Assembly: GCA_949286295.1 (NCBI GenBank)
Contig: CASECK010000140.1
Span: 1-7,842, forward strand
Direction of reading: 5' to 3'
Source of the DNA: an uncultured bacterium
GTDB lineage: Bacteria; Bacillota; Clostridia; Oscillospirales; Oscillospiraceae
Length of the DNA: 7,842 bases
The notes under the pieces are model-generated. The model made no database searches and was not told where the DNA came from. It saw nothing but the letters and a program-made list of their open reading frames with translations. This document shows positions 6,530-7,842 of the stretch, in pieces; within the stretch, counting starts at the first letter, position 1; every line of letters begins with the position of its first letter. A program made the translations under genes and the position numbers.

Positions 6530-7453
6530 ATGAAAAAAGACCTGTTAAAGCTGCTGGACCTGTCCCGGGAGGACATCACCCTGATTTTAAATACGGCGGA
6601 CCAGCTGAAATACGAGACCAAGCACAACATCCACAGGGATTATCTCAAGGGCAAGACCCTGGCCATGATTTTTGAGAAGAACTCCACCCGGACCCGGGTC
6701 TCCTTTGAGACGGGGATGTACCAGCTGGGGGGCCACGCCCTGTTCCTGTCGGGGAAGGAGAGCCAGATTGGCCGGGGAGAGCCCATCGAGGACACCGCCC
6801 GGGTGCTGGAGCGCTACTGCGACGGCATCATGATTCGCACCTTCGGGCAGGAAGAGGTGGAGAATCTGGCCCGGTACACCCGGATTCCCGTCATCAACGG
6901 GCTGACCGATTTCTGCCACCCCTGCCAGGTGCTGGCCGACCTGCTCACCATCCGGGAGCACAAGGCGGTGCTGGAGGGGCTGAAGCTGTGCTACATCGGG
7001 GATGGCAACAACATGGCCAACTCCCTGATTGTGGGGGGGCTGAAAATGGGGATGGAGGTGTCCGTCGCCTGCCCGGAGGGGTACGAGCCGGACCCACAGG
7101 TGCTGGAGTTTGCCGGCAGCGGCCCGGCCTTCCGCTTCTCCCTGCTGCGCGCCCCGGAGGAGGCCGCCGCCGGCGCCGACGTGCTGGTCACCGACGTGTG
7201 GGCCTCCATGGGACAGGAGGAGGAGCGGGCTGTGCGGGCAAAGGCCTTTGCCGGCTATCAGATTAACGAAGAGCTGCTGGCCCTGGCCAACCGGGGCTGC
7301 ATGGTGCAGCACTGCCTGCCCGCCCACCGGGGGGAGGAGATTACCGCCGGGGTCTTTGAGGCCCACGCCGGGGAGATTTTCGACGAGGCGGAAAACCGCC
7401 TCCACGCCCAGAAGGCGGTCATGTACCTGCTGATGAGGGGCGGCACAGCGTAA
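6530..7453 (+). CDS. argF: Ornithine carbamoyltransferase
   Basis: Cytosolic, normally trimeric enzyme that joins ornithine and carbamoyl phosphate to give citrulline. From 6530 it has 307 residues, the usual length. The carbamoyl-phosphate site STRTR is at 52-56 and is followed by VSFE. HPCQ (130-133) and the ornithine-binding DVWASMG (D222 to G228) are present. HCLPAHRG contains the conserved cysteine C262. The HCLP and SMG motifs favour ornithine over aspartate or acetylornithine as substrate. A catabolic role with an arginine deiminase pathway is not supported by the neighbours, which are all biosynthetic. The ATG at 6512 would add six residues, but the AGGTGG placement and the family-like MKKDLLKL start favour 6530. 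It is the last gene of the operon, followed by a terminator 20 bases after its stop. Confidence 0.96.
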   Translation: MKKDLLKLLDLSREDITLILNTADQLKYETKHNIHRDYLKGKTLAMIFEKNSTRTRVSFETGMYQLGGHALFLSGKESQIGRGEPIEDTARVLERYCDGIMIRTFGQEEVENLARYTRIPVINGLTDFCHPCQVLADLLTIREHKAVLEGLKLCYIGDGNNMANSLIVGGLKMGMEVSVACPEGYEPDPQVLEFAGSGPAFRFSLLRAPEEAAAGADVLVTDVWASMGQEEERAVRAKAFAGYQINEELLALANRGCMVQHCLPAHRGEEITAGVFEAHAGEIFDEAENRLHAQKAVMYLLMRGGTA

Positions 7454-7473
7454 AAAACAGGATACCGGATACA

Positions 7474-7508
7474 AAACGGGGCCGCGCACACTGTGCGCGG
7501 CCCCGTTT
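7474..7508. terminator. Bidirectional intrinsic terminator between argF and prmA
   Basis: A perfect 13-bp GC-rich stem (7477-7489 with 7493-7505) with a 3-base loop is extended by three A-T pairs to 16 bp. On the + strand the stem ends in GTTT; on the - strand it runs into a TTTTGT tract. It lies between two convergent genes, 20 bases after the argF stop and 15 bases beyond the prmA stop, so it probably serves both. The + strand T-run is short, so read-through into antisense prmA is possible. Confidence 0.9.
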
Positions 7509-7523
7509 CCATTGTGCGGCTGT

Positions 7524-7842
7524 TTACAGCCGGGCCTCCAGAGCGGCCCAGCCATTTTTCTCCCGGCGGCCGGTCAGGGTGAGGCCCGCCCGCCGCAGGG
7601 CCTGCTCCACCTCGCCGGTCCGGGTGTCGATGATTCCAGAGCACAGGAACACCCCGTCCGCCTCCAGCAGGGCGGGCACCTGGGCGGCCAGGGGGATGAT
7701 GACGTCGGCCACGATGTTGGCCAGCACCAGGTGGTATTTCCGCTGGGCCAGCTCCCGGGCCAGGGCCCTGTCGGCCAGCACGTCGCCCGCCCGGACGGCG
7801 TAGCGCTCCGGCCCGATGCCGTTCAGGGCGGCGTTTTCATAG
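7524..7842 (-). CDS. prmA: Ribosomal protein L11 methyltransferase, C-terminal part
   Basis: The last 105 codons of a - strand gene whose 5' part lies beyond the window end. PrmA uses S-adenosylmethionine to trimethylate ribosomal protein L11. Reading from the window edge, the protein begins YENAALNGIG, the region after the SAM-binding acidic loop. It continues through a short GDV segment to the characteristic VLANIVADVI motif, then a CSGIID strand and a terminal RREKNGWAALEARL. This matches the end of the PrmA methyltransferase domain. A GTG at 7779-7781 could be mistaken for a start, but the frame stays open and family-like upstream of it to the window edge. The gene converges on the arg operon and shares its terminator. 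It is unrelated to arginine synthesis and is probably an ordinary chromosomal neighbour. Confidence 0.88.
   Translation of the reverse strand, partial: YENAALNGIGPERYAVRAGDVLADRALARELAQRKYHLVLANIVADVIIPLAAQVPALLEADGVFLCSGIIDTRTGEVEQALRRAGLTLTGRREKNGWAALEARL

Noticed and set aside
1..7842. Mobile elements, CRISPR arrays, tRNA or rRNA genes, or a defence system
   Set aside because: No transposase, integrase, direct-repeat array or RNA gene was found; nearly every base lies in a recognisable arg gene, the lipoprotein gene or prmA.

Overview
The window is almost entirely one arginine-biosynthesis operon on the + strand, in the order argH, lipoprotein gene, argC, argJ, argB, argD, argF. It ends at a strong hairpin terminator, beyond which the 3' part of a convergent prmA gene lies on the - strand. 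The DNA is very GC-rich, with heavily G/C-biased third codon positions. The proteins look like those of a high-GC Clostridia of the Oscillospiraceae type (Flavonifractor, Pseudoflavonifractor, Oscillibacter and relatives). That placement rests on general protein flavour, Shine-Dalgarno-type start sites and the lipoprotein family, not on a database search, so it is tentative.

Layout: bases 1-55 are a leader or intergenic piece with a small hairpin and the argH ribosome binding site. argH (56-1435) overlaps a lipoprotein gene of unknown function (1432-2091) by an ATGA junction. argC, argJ, argB, argD and argF then follow with gaps of 32 to 58 bases and no visible internal promoter. A 13 to 16 bp hairpin at 7474-7508 separates argF from prmA (7524 to the window end, - strand) and looks able to terminate transcription from both sides. 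No gene-free stretch exceeds 100 bases.

Pathway: ArgJ transfers the acetyl group from N-acetylornithine to glutamate, regenerating N-acetylglutamate, which makes this the acetyl-recycling (cyclic) route. ArgB phosphorylates N-acetylglutamate, ArgC reduces the phosphate to the semialdehyde, ArgD transaminates it to N-acetylornithine, ArgJ releases ornithine, ArgF carbamoylates it to citrulline, and ArgH splits argininosuccinate to arginine and fumarate. Only argG (argininosuccinate synthase) and the carbamoyl phosphate synthase genes are missing from the window; argG could lie just upstream. ArgB has the N-terminal extension typical of arginine-inhibited enzymes, so feedback control at this step is likely.

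No clearly new system is visible. The parts least explained by standard arginine biosynthesis are the lipoprotein gene, which appears translationally coupled to argH, and a series of GC-rich hairpins in the gaps between the arg genes, most striking between argD and argF.
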